A program made the translations under genes and the position numbers. A stretch of 64,000 nucleotides of DNA from Lolium rigidum (Eukaryota; Streptophyta; Magnoliopsida; Poales; Poaceae): assembly GCF_022539505.1 (NCBI RefSeq), contig NC_061513.1, positions 351,707,696-351,771,695 on the forward strand, read 5' to 3'. The notes below the pieces were generated by a model that made no database searches, was not told the DNA's origin, and saw only the letters and a program-made list of their open reading frames with translations. Shown in pieces: positions 1 through 11,083 of the stretch; the stretch's first letter is position 1, and every line of letters starts with the position of its first letter.

Positions 1-267
1 GGAAAAGCCGACGAAGTAGAATCTAAAATATATTGAAAAGATAACATTCAGCACTAAGATTGAAAATAAGATCTATGGTGACGCCACGGGAAAAGCCGAG
101 GAATTTGAACCTTGCACGAACCGCAGATAGATCTATGGTGACGTAGCGGGATGTGCCGAGATGGAGGAAGGTGAACTCAGCGGCGCGTGGAAGGGCGTGG
201 TGTAGCATGATCCATTCGTGCGGTGCACGTCGGGATCGTGTAAACCCGAGCGCCAATTTCTGCGTAC

Positions 268-524
268 TTGCCTCATAGCAGAGTAGCTGTCCACGTACTC
301 CTCTTTCGCCAATAAGCATTCGCCGATCTTGTGAAGTGGTCCGTCAGCCGTGAGACCGGCCCGAGCTCACGGAGGCGCCGCGCTTGGATGCGCCGCCTCG
401 GATGCGCCGCCCTCGGAGGCGACGGGCTCGGCGGCGACGGGCTCGGCGGCGACGGGCTCGGAGGCGACGGGCTCGGAGGCGACGGGCTCGGGGCGATGGC
501 CGCCGGCGCATTCTTCTTCTCCAT
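268..524 (-). pseudogene. Proline/serine-rich exon remnant, unknown gene
   Basis: I do not recognise this gene. Read on the minus strand from an ATG at 524, one frame gives a short peptide with PSPSP repeats. A second frame gives EPVASEP/EPVAAEP repeats and, after one in-frame stop, a plausible coding stretch containing KEEYVDSYSAM that ends at a GT splice donor near 267. The repeats come from a 15-bp tandem array, so openness of the frames is partly a composition effect. It could be the 5' exon of a decayed gene or a chance GC-rich ORF. Confidence 0.25.
416..490. repeat. 15-bp tandem repeat, 5 copies
   Basis: Five head-to-tail 15-bp units of the form g(a/c)ggcgacgggctcg, differing only at the second base. 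As the period is a multiple of three, all six frames stay open across it, which explains the overlapping small ORFs here. Confidence 0.95.
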
Positions 525-672
525 CGCCGGCAGGGGAGGGCTCGTACGGCGGTTGGGGTTTTTGGAGAAGTTGATGGGACGTGAGAGGGGTGGTTTCGTG
601 CGTGAGCGATAATGAGACGTACCGTGTGCGGAGGGAGGGAGAGAGGGGCTTACGCGTCCTAAATGCGACCCG

Positions 673-756
673 AGTCAACAATGGCACGTCTTCCACGTCC
701 GCACCGCGACACGCGTCAACAATGGCACGTCTTCCACTTCGCACCGCAACACGCGT
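673..756. repeat. 42-bp tandem duplication
   Basis: Two adjacent copies of a 42-bp unit beginning gtcaacaatggcacgtcttc (673 and 715) differ at a few bases. No coding role is evident. Confidence 0.8.
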
Positions 757-856
757 CCTCGAGTCTAACCCTGGAAATTTAGATATACTCATGTATACCC
801 TCGAGTCATATACTAGCATTTTTTGTATGCTCAGTTTTCACCTTGAGTGTTAATAC

Positions 857-1559
857 TGGCTAGTGCAATATACTCAGTTTTACCCTCAAGTGGCTGGTCA
901 ACAGAGAGTCAACAAATGGGATTAACTAGTTAAATGAGTTATTTAATGTGCAAAAAATTCCGAAAAGGAGTGGCACTTACTCATGGAGTCTTTACCACAA
1001 ATTTCCACTTCTCAAATCATAGATAAATCGTAGATAAATCAAGTTTCACCACAAATTGCCACTTCTCAAATCACCTAGTAGCTATGAAGGTGCATGGTTT
1101 TCCATAATAAGCCCTACCCAAAACAGCTTTCCCCAAAACATACTTTGTCCGAATGAGACCATAATTTTCACACTCATGTAGATTTGTATTGCAAATAGTT
1201 TGAGGTAGGCCAAGATGGGTTTCATTGTACAAAACACGCATTTTCCATTTTTTAAATCTCATATTTGAATCCCTTAGTCTCGTTTACTACTCACTTGCCC
1301 TTGGTTTCTTGATACTACTCAGCTTTTGCCCTCTCCCTTCACAAACTCTCACGTACGCCCAACATTGCCCCGATTGGTCTAGCCCATGTCACGCGGATCG
1401 TGCCCGACGACCGTTGATCGTATGATCTAACGGGCAGGATAACCCCTATCTCTCTCTCCGGTCGGGGCCACCACCCTCTCTCTCTCTCCGTCGTCGGTTA
1501 GCTTCACGCAAAGTTTGGTTTTCTGCATTATTTTTCACGAGCTAAATTATAAACTCTTT
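857..1559. other. Intergenic stretch, no gene seen
   Basis: No ORF resembles a known family. The sequence is of mixed composition, with a short CT-rich microsatellite near 1450-1490 just before the 50-bp array. Confidence 0.5.
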
Positions 1560-2250
1560 TTAGGCATTACTTTTCACGCAAAAAATGATAAACCATCACC
1601 GATTTGTTGTAGCCATTACTTTTAACGCACAAAAATGATACACCATCACCCATTTCGTGTACCCATTACTTTTCACGCAAAAAATGATAAACCATCACCG
1701 ATTTTGTTGTAGCCATTACTTTTCACGCACAAACATGATAAACCATCACCGATTTGTTGTAGCCATTACTTTTCACGCACAAAAATGATACACCATCACC
1801 CATTTCGTGTAGCCATTACTTTTCACGCAAAAAATGATACACCATCACCCATTTCTTGTACCCATTACTTTTCACGCAAAAACGATAAACCATCACCGAT
1901 TTCTTGTAGCCATTACTTTTCACGCACAAAAATGATACACCATCACCCATTTCGTGTACCCATTACTTTTCACGCAAAAAATGATAAACCATCACCGATT
2001 TTGTTGTAGCCATTACTTTTCACGCACAAAAATGATAAACCATCACCGATTTGTTGTAGCCATTACTTTTCACGCACAAAAATGATACACCATCACCCAT
2101 TTCGTGTAGCCATTACTTTTCACGCAAAAAATGATACACCATCACCCATTTCTTGTACCCATTACTTTTCACGCAAAAAACGATAAACCATCACCGATTT
2201 CTTGTAGCCATTACTTTCCTTTTAGGCATTACTTTTCACGGTAAAATGAT
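1560..2250. repeat. 50-bp satellite-like array with 297-bp higher-order unit
   Basis: About thirteen tandem copies of a roughly 50-bp unit built around ccattacttttcacgcaaaa and ccatcacc. Unit variants differ in aaacc/acacc and in ttgttgtagc, ttcgtgtaccc and ttcttgtaccc. The order of variants repeats: a block of six starting at 1637 recurs at 1934, and five variant pairs checked are offset by 297-298 bp. The block was therefore amplified as a six-mer after the monomers had diverged. It ends immediately upstream of the B3 pseudogene promoter. Confidence 0.93.
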
Positions 2251-2256
2251 AAACTA

Positions 2257-2370
2257 TACCCCCACAACGGTCGTCTCCTCCTTAATTTATTGTGTATAAA
2301 CCCCCACAACGGTCATCTCCTCCTTATTTTATTGTGTAAACCCTACAACGGTCATCTCTCCCTTATAAAC
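2257..2370 (+). promoter_or_regulatory. Triplicated promoter segment with TATA box
   Basis: Three direct copies of a roughly 45-bp unit (ccc-acaacggtc-tctcctcctta-ttta-tgtgta-aaa) end in a TATA-like TATAAA at 2364-2369. That lies about 80 bp before the ATG at 2447. A transcript start near 2395-2400 would leave a 50-base leader. Assignment to the B3 pseudogene is by position. Confidence 0.55.
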
Positions 2371-2446
2371 ACCCACACGGCCATCCCTTGTGTCAATAGG
2401 TTCCGCCTCTCTCTTCTTTTCGTTCACATACACTTTATCCATTGCC

Positions 2447-3046
2447 ATGGCTTCCACGTCTCGGACGCGGACCGGAAGGGGAAGGGGAAGGGGAAGGGCA
2501 AGTGGATCATCATCATTGCCACCACCACCGTCAACACTGCCATTGATCATAGAGGAGTTCTTCATCGTCGTCTATGAAGACCCTTTGGTCAAGAAGGTAC
2601 GTACGCGTTCCCACATATATGATGCATGTGATTAATTATGGGCATGTTCTAAAAAACCTTTAATTTCAAGGGTTCCCTAATTTCAAACGATCGGCGCTCG
2701 ATCTCTTTGCAGGAACTCCCAAAAAAATTTGCGGACTATCTTGACGGCAAGGAGCCAGCTAAGGTGTATCTCGCGAGCAGCTGACTCGCGGTCCTCGTCT
2801 CTGGACCGTGGAGGTCCTATTTGACTGGACAAGGCCGGATGTACCTCGACAAGGGCTGGGAGAAATTCGCCATCGCGCACGGTGTGGATTTCGGCTGGTT
2901 CGTACACTTCAAATATGAAGGCGATGATGTGCTCACGAGTGAAGGTGTTCGACGGAACAATGTGCAGGAGGTACTACTACTCAGACGACGAAGATACTGA
3001 CGATGAAAGCGACGACGACGTGAAGCCATGCATCCATCCCCTTTAG
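2447..3046 (+). pseudogene. B3 DNA-binding domain gene, frameshifted
   Basis: Two exons. Exon 1 (2447-2596) encodes MASTSRTR, then a Gly-Arg run from a GGAAGG hexamer repeat, a Ser/Pro linker and VYEDPLVKK. It ends in phase 0 at gtacgt. Exon 2 starts at 2713 after a good ag acceptor, with ELPKKFADYLDGKEPAKVYL, the start of a plant B3 fold. The rest is readable only by changing frame: WTVEVLFD, then GQGRMYLDKGWEKFA, then VKVFDG, YYYSDDED and a stop at 3044. I see a stop near 2781 and frame changes near 2775, 2824 and 2938. B3 proteins of this (REM-like) class are nuclear DNA-binding proteins. This copy cannot make an intact domain. Confidence 0.85.
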
Positions 3047-3312
3047 ATAATTAAGGGGATTATGACCAAGAATATATATGTAGCTTCATATGCATCGATT
3101 TAGAGATCTAGCTATTTTCTATATATTATGCATGTAAAAAATAATATCGCATTTCCACTATTATTCGAGCACCACATCCTCCAAACGATGCCGATGCCGA
3201 TGCCGATATCGGCATGGTCGAACGGCTATGCTCGCCGCCACCGCTAGGTCAACGTCGGGATGCACAATGTTTAGCATAAGAGTCACTTTAGATTAAGCTG
3301 CGAAAATGGGCT

Positions 3313-3490
3313 GAGGCGACCCCTACGAGAGCGGCTCTATATTATATTCTCTAAATAAAATAGACGACCACAGCGGTCATTGGCTGCGGAGGCCCCACGA
3401 GAGCGGCAATATATAATTTTCTATAAATAAATAGACGACCCACTCGGTCATTGGCTGCGGCAGCCCCATAGAGCGGCCCCATTTTTCATT
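3313..3490. repeat. About 72-bp direct repeat, 2.5 copies
   Basis: The unit runs from gaggc(g)accc through agagcggc, an AT-rich tract with taaataaa, tagacgacc and cggtcattggctgcgg. It occurs at 3313-3386 and 3387-3457, with a partial third copy after that. Confidence 0.8.
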
Positions 3491-4492
3491 GGCAGCACCG
3501 CGTATACAATCGGGAAATAAAACGGCCCACGCGTCGGCGGTAGATGGATCCACCCGTCAAGCACGAGACGGTCAGCGAGGAACCGACCTCACGGTAACGG
3601 TAAGGCCTCTGACCCGACGGCAACCCGCGTCTTCGAGGGGTTTCAAACTAGAGGGAGGGGAAAACTGAGGAAAAACTAACGAGCTGGGGAAAACTGAGTA
3701 CAACTAACGAAGCAGGGGCACGAAAATAGAAATCCCAATATAATAATAGCATTCACAGTGGAAATGTCTTCATTAAAATCTCTCCAAATAAAATTTAGAC
3801 ATTAAATCACATAAATCATGGTTTACCAAATAATTGGTAAGCAACAATAGACAAAATATGACCGTAATATACATTAAAATTCTCTCAACATAAACATCAT
3901 CTTCAGAGGATTAATATCATTTTGAGCATTCATCGCCTTTAGTCAATGCATAACAAACTCACGCATTACTTTAGCATAACGACTCAATATGATTAGGTCG
4001 CGCAGTAAGGTGCGGAAAACCGAACCATGCAACCAGCGACATTTTCTTAAGGTGTCCTAAGCCCATTATTGATGATTACATCATCAAGAAATGCCATAAA
4101 ATAGCAGATAAAACCTTTTCATTGTGCTCATAAAACATAAACATTCTTTCCCTCTAAAGGGAAAAAACTAGATACATCATCAAAATATGAGCACAACATT
4201 CTCATGTAAATATCAATATTAAAACATTAATTCTCAACATTAATTCATATTTAACATGACATTAATAACATGTCCAAAATTTCAAACAAAATTTCCTGTT
4301 GGTTCCATTTTATTTTGAAAAATCAACATGTACATTCAAACATAATATAGGCAACTTTAAATTTAATAAGCAGTGCCAAAGAAAAACATTAGAGCATAAG
4401 CACTATGAATCATAAATGCACCGAAAGGTCAGAAAACAAAAACAAAAACAAAACCCGAAGAACATTTCGGCCAAAAACATAAGGCAGCAGAA
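3491..4492. other. AT-rich intergenic, no gene seen
   Basis: Long AT-rich sequence with no credible ORF, RNA gene or element boundary. It may be old retrotransposon leader sequence, but I cannot place it. Confidence 0.4.
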
Positions 4493-5142
4493 TTAAAACC
4501 CTTTTATTTCTATTTTTACAAGAGACATTTTCTGCAGGCTATCTAAAACTGGGCCGGAGCCCATGGCCGAAATCGGATCGGTTAAGCACTTGCAGCCCAA
4601 CAGATCCCGCGTCATCCTAGATCGTCCGATCGAATCGGATGGTCGTTCTTCATCTTGACCGGACCAAAACCAGCAGCTGGTCAGAATCCCTAACCCTAAT
4701 CCCCATTTCTTTCCCCTCCCCCGACTTCCCCGCACAGGCGACTCGAGCCCGACGGCGCCGGCATAGCCGAACCCCGGTCTCCATGGCGGCGTGGTGGGCT
4801 TGTTCGTCGGCGCGCGCGTGCATCAATGAGAAGATGCGCGCGGCTCCGTCGAACCTGCCCTCTCCACATCGCGCGCGTGGATGTTTGGTGGCGAGTTGGA
4901 GGTGCTGCTTGCCGGCAAGCTGGCGGCCATCGAGGGCGACGGGTGCGCGCGAAGGCCATCCTCGACATCATCCGTTCCGCGCCTTTCAGTGCGCGTACAT
5001 CCGTGCGTCCTCTGCGTGGGAGCGGACAGCGACGCGGCTTTAATCCTTCGTACGGCGGCGGCCGTTGTCGTTCGCGGCACAAGGGGTGACTGCGGTACGT
5101 AAGGCACAGAGGCCAGCAGCGTCTCCGTCCATTTCGTTCGGC
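4493..5142. other. GC-rich segment, overlapping ORFs, no gene assigned
   Basis: A CpG-rich block with several overlapping 70-134 codon ORFs on both strands. None resembles a known family, and openness follows from base composition. The stretch ccctaaccctaatccccatt near 4690 looks like plant 5' leader sequence, so it may be the eroded 5' end of a gene. It abuts the foldback element. Confidence 0.3.
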
Positions 5143-5903
5143 ACCCTCCGACGGAACTATTTCACCAATCTAACCCTTTTGTGTGGCGCCCCTCTCATCG
5201 GCGCCACACATGCCAGTGTGGCGCCCCTCCTGCCGGCGCCACTCTCCCAGCCGACGTGGCGCCCTCGACGCTGAGCTGGTCTGCCAATCCGGCGTGGCAG
5301 CATGTGTGGCGCCCCTCCCAACGGCGCCACACATGCACTTGTAATTGCCCAAAACATACTGTGAGACAATTCGTCTAGGACTTAGCCGTTCTGCGAGGCT
5401 CATGTGTGGCGCCGATGCCACGGGCGCCACACTAGCATGTGTGGCGCCGACGCCACGGGCGCCACACAAAGAGGCTCGCGAAAACGGCTAAGGACTTATC
5501 GTCCGGAGCCCCTGGATGTTTTCGACCCAGTGCTTGATATAAGTTGGCATGTGTGGCGCCGATGCCATGGGCGCCACACAGTGCAGTGTGGCGCTAGTGT
5601 GGAGGGTGCCACACATTGACTTGTGTTAAAACCATGGAAAATCCTACCAAACTCCAACAGTTTTCAAACACATATACTACAATGTAGATTCCACCAACAT
5701 TAATTTCCATATCAATGGTTCATATCCAAATCCACCAACATAAATTTCCATGTCTAGGATTCATATCCAAATCTACCAAATCCACCAACACTAGTGGATG
5801 AATCGGAGGGAATCGAAGGGGAATACCTTGAGGAATGGAGGAGGAAGGAGTTGGCCGGATAGATCTGACGAATCCTTGGTCGATTTGGTGGGGGGGGGGG
5901 GGC

Positions 5904-8437
5904 TGTAAGGGTACATTGCCCCTATGTGTGGTTTTGGTAATTAATGACAACCCCTATGGACTAATGTTTTCATTGAGTTTATATGAAGGAATATTCCATA
6001 GGTACTACTTGCTCTCCATGTGTTGGATTCAAGTATGGATGCCATGAAGATAAAGGTATATCTTGTGTATTGGCATCAAGATCATCGGTATGAAGATATA
6101 TATATGTGACATGATCAATAAGAAGAAATGAAGATGGAGTTCTTATGTGGAACTCAATATTAGCCATGCTCTATCTTATGTGAGTATGTGAAGATACAAG
6201 GTTGAGTTGGGCAAGTTCAAGATGAGCATCTCAAGTGAATCACATACTTTAAGCTTGCCATCCATTTGGTGATAATGGACTAGTGAAGATGTGTATCAAT
6301 GGAGCTTTCCCATCATAGTGTATGGGGGAGCATTTGTGAGTCTTCACGAAGCAACATTGGTCAAGTGAGGCATTCCGGCTTGAGTGAAGCTTGAAGAGTT
6401 ATCATCAAGATCAAGCGGGATGCGCAAGGCAAAGGTATGGCCTTGCTAGGTTTTCCTTTTACCGGTCTCAAGGTGGATGTTGGGAGACCGGATTATATGA
6501 TAGATAGCCGCACTATTAAGAGGGGCTTTCGGTTGAGTAACTTTATCACATCGTCCTAGGGAGCTCAATCCTTTGCATACTTTGCATATCCTTATTGCTT
6601 CTTGGTGTTTCTCTATGTGAGGTTCTTGAGCTTGTTGCTAGCTTTACAACAAGCCCAAGTTCATCGAAAACGGAGTTCGCATGCATCTTCTATTGCGTTT
6701 TCGAGGTTGGGTGATTTTACCGGTTATTCATGATATAAGGTTCTATCCTTTTATATTCATGATAAAATCCCCTCCTATAGTTTCTTGTGTTTGCACTTTC
6801 TATTGGATAGCATTTGTTGTTATCTTTCCAACAAAAGTGGTTTCATGCGAATCGAAGTTCGGGAGCAATAGTTATTAAAGAAAAGGGAAAAAGGAAAAAG
6901 AATAAAAAGAAAAAGAAAAAAGGGGGAGGGGCAGCCGGTCGGCCGGCCGGCCTGCCGGGCCACGCGTCGGCCCACCCGGTCGTGACCGGCCCGGGCGCCA
7001 TTGCCATCCGGACCGTGTCCAGTGGCCATTTGGCCCGCGACCGGTCTCGGGCCCTGTCCGGCTCCGGCCTGCCCGGCGCCTCCTCCGGCCCGACCGGGCG
7101 CCCAGCTGGGCCGTCTCAGCCGCCGAAGGCCCACGCAGGCGTGGCCTCTCCCCCGCGCGGCCTGTGACCGGCCTCGGGCCGTGTCCAGGACCTGGCAGCC
7201 CGGTGCTGCCCCCGGCCCGACAGGGTTCCGTGCTGGGCCGCCTCCCCGCTGTGAGGCCCACGCGGCCGGGCCGCTTCCCCGAGCGGCTTGAAGGTTTTCG
7301 CCGCCTGTGCGCGCCTCTGCCCCGCCCGGTCGGTGGGCCGGTCCGACCGGACAGGCCACCAGCCTCTCCGGCCCAGGCTCCGGTCGGCCGGCCTGCTGAC
7401 CGGCTGGGCGTCTTTTTTAACTCGTTTTTGAGCCGATTTTCACCTGGTTTTTTCCCCAACGGTTATTTTTCTCCCTAGACTATAAATAGCCCTTCTTCCA
7501 CCTTGAGCAACTAGTTCTTCCCATTCTCTCACCTCCATTGTTGCTATTTGAAGAACTTGCTCTCCCCTTGATTCCTCCAACCATTCTTGCTCATATTTGA
7601 GGATTTGAGAGAGGAGATCTAGATCTACACTTCCACCAAACCGTTTCTTCTCTAAGTGAGGGAATCTCTCGGGATCTAGATCTTGGAGTCTTTGGTTGAC
7701 TTTCCCCTTGTTCTTCCTCTCCAATCTCATCCTAGCATTCGTTGCTTTGGTGGGATTTGAGTGTGAAGGACTTGAACACCTCCGGTGTTCTTGCTTTGCA
7801 TCATTGCATAGTGTTGAGCTCTCCACCACGATTTGTTCGAGTGAGAGACCGTGAGCTTGTTACTCTTGGAGGGTGACCTCCTAGTTGGCTTGGTTGGTGT
7901 CCCGGTGATCTCTTCGTGGAAGATTGTGAAGGGGCCCGGGCTTCTCCTTCGTGGAGCTTATGAAGTGGTTGTGGAGCTTGCCATCTCCGGAGTGGAGGAA
8001 AAGCTAACCATAAGGAAATGGCCATTATCCTTCGTGGGTGTGGTTCGGAGAATAGGGTGAGCCTTCGTGGCGCGGGGAATCCTTCGTGGGACCTCCACTC
8101 CTCCAAACGTGACGTACCTTGTTGCAAAGCAAGGGAACACGGGAATACATCCTCGTCTCCGCGTGCCTCGGTTATTTCTATACCCGAGCTCTCTTTCCTT
8201 GTGATAGCCATCGTGCTTGAAGTACATATATCTTGCTATCACTTGTGCTACATATATCTTGTGCCTATCTTGCTTAGCTCTAGTTGCCATTGTTACACTT
8301 AGTTGAGCTTAGCATATTTAGGGTTTGTGCTTGTTAACTAAACGATAGTTTAATTCCGCATTCTTACAAGACAAATCCGCAAGAGTTTGTAATTGCCTAT
8401 TCACCCCCCCCCCTCTAGGCGACATCTCGATCTTTCA
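5904..8437 (+). mobile_element. Solo LTR, about 2.5 kb, family unassigned
   Basis: Starts TGTAAGGGTACATTGCC and ends ATCTCGATCTTTCA, so it has the TG...CA ends of an LTR. Flanks share GGGC (5900-5903 and 8438-8441), with a five-base version differing in one base (ggggc/gggcc), consistent with a target duplication in a G-run. No gag or pol ORF, primer site or second LTR is present. The LTR has an AT-rich 5' third, a very GC-rich core (6930-7410) and then a TATA box. It looks like the product of LTR-LTR recombination. Confidence 0.72.
7481..7489 (+). promoter_or_regulatory. TATA box of the solo LTR
   Basis: TATAAATAG lies just after the GC-rich core and before a CT-rich stretch, the usual U3/R arrangement. 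Confidence 0.6.
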
Positions 8438-8881
8438 GGGCCGAAGGGGAGGCGGGCGGCGGCGGCGGTTGGGGAGGTGAAACAAAGAGGAAGAAAGAGA
8501 AGTGGCTGGGTCGGGCTGGGGGCGGGCGCTACACTTAAGTGGATGTGTGGCGCCCGTGGCATCGGCGCCACACATGCTAGTGTGGCGCCCGTGGCGTCGG
8601 CGCCACATGTAGAGGCTCGCCAAAACGGCTAAGTCCCAGACGTCCGGAGCCCCTGGATGTTTTCGACCCAAAAGTTGATATAAGTTGGCATGTGTGGCGC
8701 CGTTGGGAGGGGCGCCACACATGCTACCACGTCGGATCGGCAGACCAGCTCAGCGTCGAGGGCGCCACGTCGGCTAGGAGAGTGGCGCCGGCAGGAGGGG
8801 CGCCACATGTGCATGTGTGGCGCCCGTGAGAGGGGCGCCACACAAAAGGGTTAGATGAGTGAAATAGTTTCGCCGGAGGGT

Positions 8882-9395
8882 CAGTCTGTGCTTTTCTTTC
8901 ACTTTTGGGTTATTTTTGTGCAAATCGCCGCAAGCCGTCATCGGTTCATTCCGCGCGTCGTCTCCGAGAAGATGACGGCGTGGTGACATCAGGTGAGGAA
9001 CCGAGCCATTTAATCATTGGGTTTCCCCTTCTGACTTCTTGCTTTGACATCAGTCCAATTCCCCTCCGAAAAAACTTTCTTAGCCGAAACTCGTGATAAG
9101 TATACAATCATGGGCAATTCATAGGCCATATACAGAAAATTTAGGAATTAAAACATGACAACTAAAACTTGAGTAGATCGATAGTCATTATCAGAGGGGA
9201 AACACATGAAATTGATCATCAGAAACGTTACTTGCATTATCCAAAGATAATCAAGATCTAAGCATGGCCAATTAGCATTAACCAAAACAAATTATTGCCA
9301 GAACATGAACAGTGGATAAAACCGAAGGTTAAACATGATCCCCTAATCAGAAGGATTAACTTAGACACATTTAGGGAACTAAAGCAATCAGATCT
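8882..9395 (-). mobile_element. Copia internal leader remnant
   Basis: Sequence next to the primer site at 9396-9407, so it would be the 5' untranslated leader of a Copia element on the minus strand. No gag or pol homology is visible. Where the leader ends and other sequence begins is not clear; the part below about 9090 may not belong. Confidence 0.4.
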
Positions 9396-9407
9396 GCTCT
9401 GATACCA
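9396..9407 (-). other. Primer binding site (initiator Met tRNA type)
   Basis: Reads TGGTATCAGAGC on the minus strand, the common plant Copia primer site. It lies one base inside the LTR end. Confidence 0.88.
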
Positions 9408-9408
9408 T

Positions 9409-9871
9409 TGTTAGACTTAATTCATCATTAGGCAGGACATTATCATTAAATGATCGCATTTAGAGCACCTAATTCGTGGACAACAGAGGGATTAGGGAAT
9501 GGTCTTACAGGTATTTGCAGTAGACATGTTGCAGGCGAATTTGGAGTTGATGTAGACACGAGCAGCAGATCGATGACCGCTGACACTGCCCAGCGGTGGT
9601 CATCGGTCTTCCAGCCCCTTAACACCACTTTAGGATCGGGTAGTTTGGTGGTTAGCACCGTGTCAGTCAGTCCCACGTATGGGCTATCTGCTCCTTTTAT
9701 ATCAGGTGTTGGGGCTGGGGACCGGGACCAAAAGTTGGTTTTGGAGGCCTCCGATCAAGGCTCCCGCATGAGGTGAGATGTGGTGGACCAAGTCCCCTTT
9801 TATACGTGTTGGACCAAGTCCTTTTTATCTCTCTGTATCTCTTGGTTGTTAGCCAAGATCAATTTCCAACA
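9409..9871 (-). mobile_element. Copia 5' LTR, 463 bp
   Basis: On the minus strand it begins TGTTGGAAATTGATC and ends TCTAACA, directly followed by the primer site. Two TATA-like boxes (near 9798 and 9695, reading TATAAAAG on the minus strand) fit an LTR promoter. No matching second LTR was found, so the element is truncated. Its outer end falls exactly where similarity to the 50-kb region begins. Confidence 0.8.
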
Positions 9872-10340
9872 CATACTCCTGCTAGTTTCTCCTTGTCGTG
9901 CTTTGTGCTGTTGCAGTTATAGCTTCTTACTCGTGGTTTGGTGGTAATAGAAGTGGTTTTCTTGGCTTTGGCTGCCATTACATGAAAATGAGCTAAATTC
10001 CTGGCTTGGCTTGTCTGATATTCTAATTTTAGCATGTTGTGTGGGCAGATTCAGATGTGAATGTGATTCCAGGAGGAGTTTATAATAGTAGTAGGCCTAG
10101 CTCGGCTTGCCCTAGTTTCTCATCCCTAGTGCCATGACAAACCTCCAAATATCTAATCCGGTTCCGCCGTTTCTCACCTCCCTCCACATACCAAATGATT
10201 GGTTTCGTGTTATCTTGTTAGGTTGGCAACAACAAACGAGTTGCTTGCTCTTGCCTCTGATGTAAACCATCATGGCGAACATAGGTTGACCACCATCAAA
10301 GTCATACTAGTTGCCTGCACATGTAAACGTAAAGCACATA
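9872..10340 (+). repeat. Diverged copy of the 50.07-50.51 kb gene flank, part 1
   Basis: Co-linear with 50069-50505, from catactcctgct through cctgcacatgtaaa-g-aaagcacat, with scattered substitutions and a short insertion after 9882. It is the 3' flank of the PIR2-like/DUF3615 gene without the gene. Confidence 0.9.
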
Positions 10341-10985
10341 GGCTCTGTCTGGATGTTTGTATTGGCAGGCTTGACATCGCATTCGGTGTAATATCAACAT
10401 CATGGGATATTAACATTGAGATCAATACCCATATTTCTGTTTGGATGTCTAGATATTTGGTATCAAGTGATGTCTACCTCTAGGGCTCGTCTTTCGGGAT
10501 CGACCTCTCTCCACAGCAATCTGCCTGGTCAATATTCAGTCCGAATATCTGGCCCCAATGTATAGTACAGCCAAACAGCTCAAATTGAGAGCCAAAAAAA
10601 CGTTCCAGCCGCGTTCCCCAAAGACCATTTTTGTCCGGCGCGCCCCGATACGGTGTCCGGCGCCCCGAGCCCGTCCCCGTCCCACAGGGGACGCTCCGGG
10701 CACGCCGGACACAACGAAAAGCGAGGCGGGGAGTGGCGGGGCCGACCCGTCAGCGGCACAGTTAATTTTAACCTAACCGTCGCCTACCTCGCGACGGAAG
10801 TTATTCGCGCGCAGTGACACACGGTGGCATCTTTGCCATAATGGCGACGGAGGGGCAGGCGAGACGTCTCGTCGGTGCTGCGCAACCTCTACGCGTCGCC
10901 GGCGTTCGCACGCCACCGCCCGTTCCCGCGCGATCTTCCCGCCTCTTCTCGCCTTTTCCCGCGCTTTCTTCCCGACGCCGGCGTC

Positions 10986-10992
10986 TATAAAA
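10986..10992 (+). promoter_or_regulatory. TATA box upstream of the element ORF
   Basis: TATAAAA preceded by a GC-rich region, 98 bp before the ATG at 11084, inside the Harbinger-like element. Confidence 0.6.
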
Positions 10993-11083
10993 GGTCTCCC
11001 GGCTCAATGGTAGCCACCACACCCCGCCGGCAACAAACACAGCCCTCGTCGCTCCACCGCCGTCTCCGCCACCACCAGTGGCA

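Larger units (their letters stand above)
5143..8881. mobile_element. Foldback element with nested GGCGCC hairpins
   Basis: Left arm 5143-5470 is the inverted copy of right arm 8540-8881. Both termini read accctccg(a/g)cg(g/a)aactatttcac inward. Within the arms are about twelve 29-31 bp modules of the form tgtggcgcc-N(8-10)-ggcgccaca, each a near-perfect hairpin (for example 5182, 5303, 5403, 5439, 5551, 8545, 8693, 8817). A gctaag...gtccggagcccctggatg block occurs in direct orientation near 5485 and 8628 as well, so the palindromes are nested. No transposase ORF and no clear target duplication were seen. The element is split by the solo LTR at 5904-8437. It could be a non-autonomous Mutator-like foldback. 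Confidence 0.8.

Noticed and set aside
273..612. Several overlapping Pro/Ser/Arg repeat peptides as genes
   Set aside because: All derive from the 15-bp tandem repeat, which keeps every frame open.
1560..2250. 50-bp tandem array as CRISPR or coding repeats
   Set aside because: The whole unit is repeated with no unique spacers, and the frame is broken.
5143..5630. Regularly spaced tgtggcgcc/ggcgccaca units as a CRISPR array
   Set aside because: Units are hairpins with irregular spacing and no conserved spacer length, and the DNA is plant nuclear.
6820..7459. 180-190 codon ORFs in the GC-rich core of the solo LTR
   Set aside because: Open on both strands because of composition, no family resemblance, and inside an LTR.
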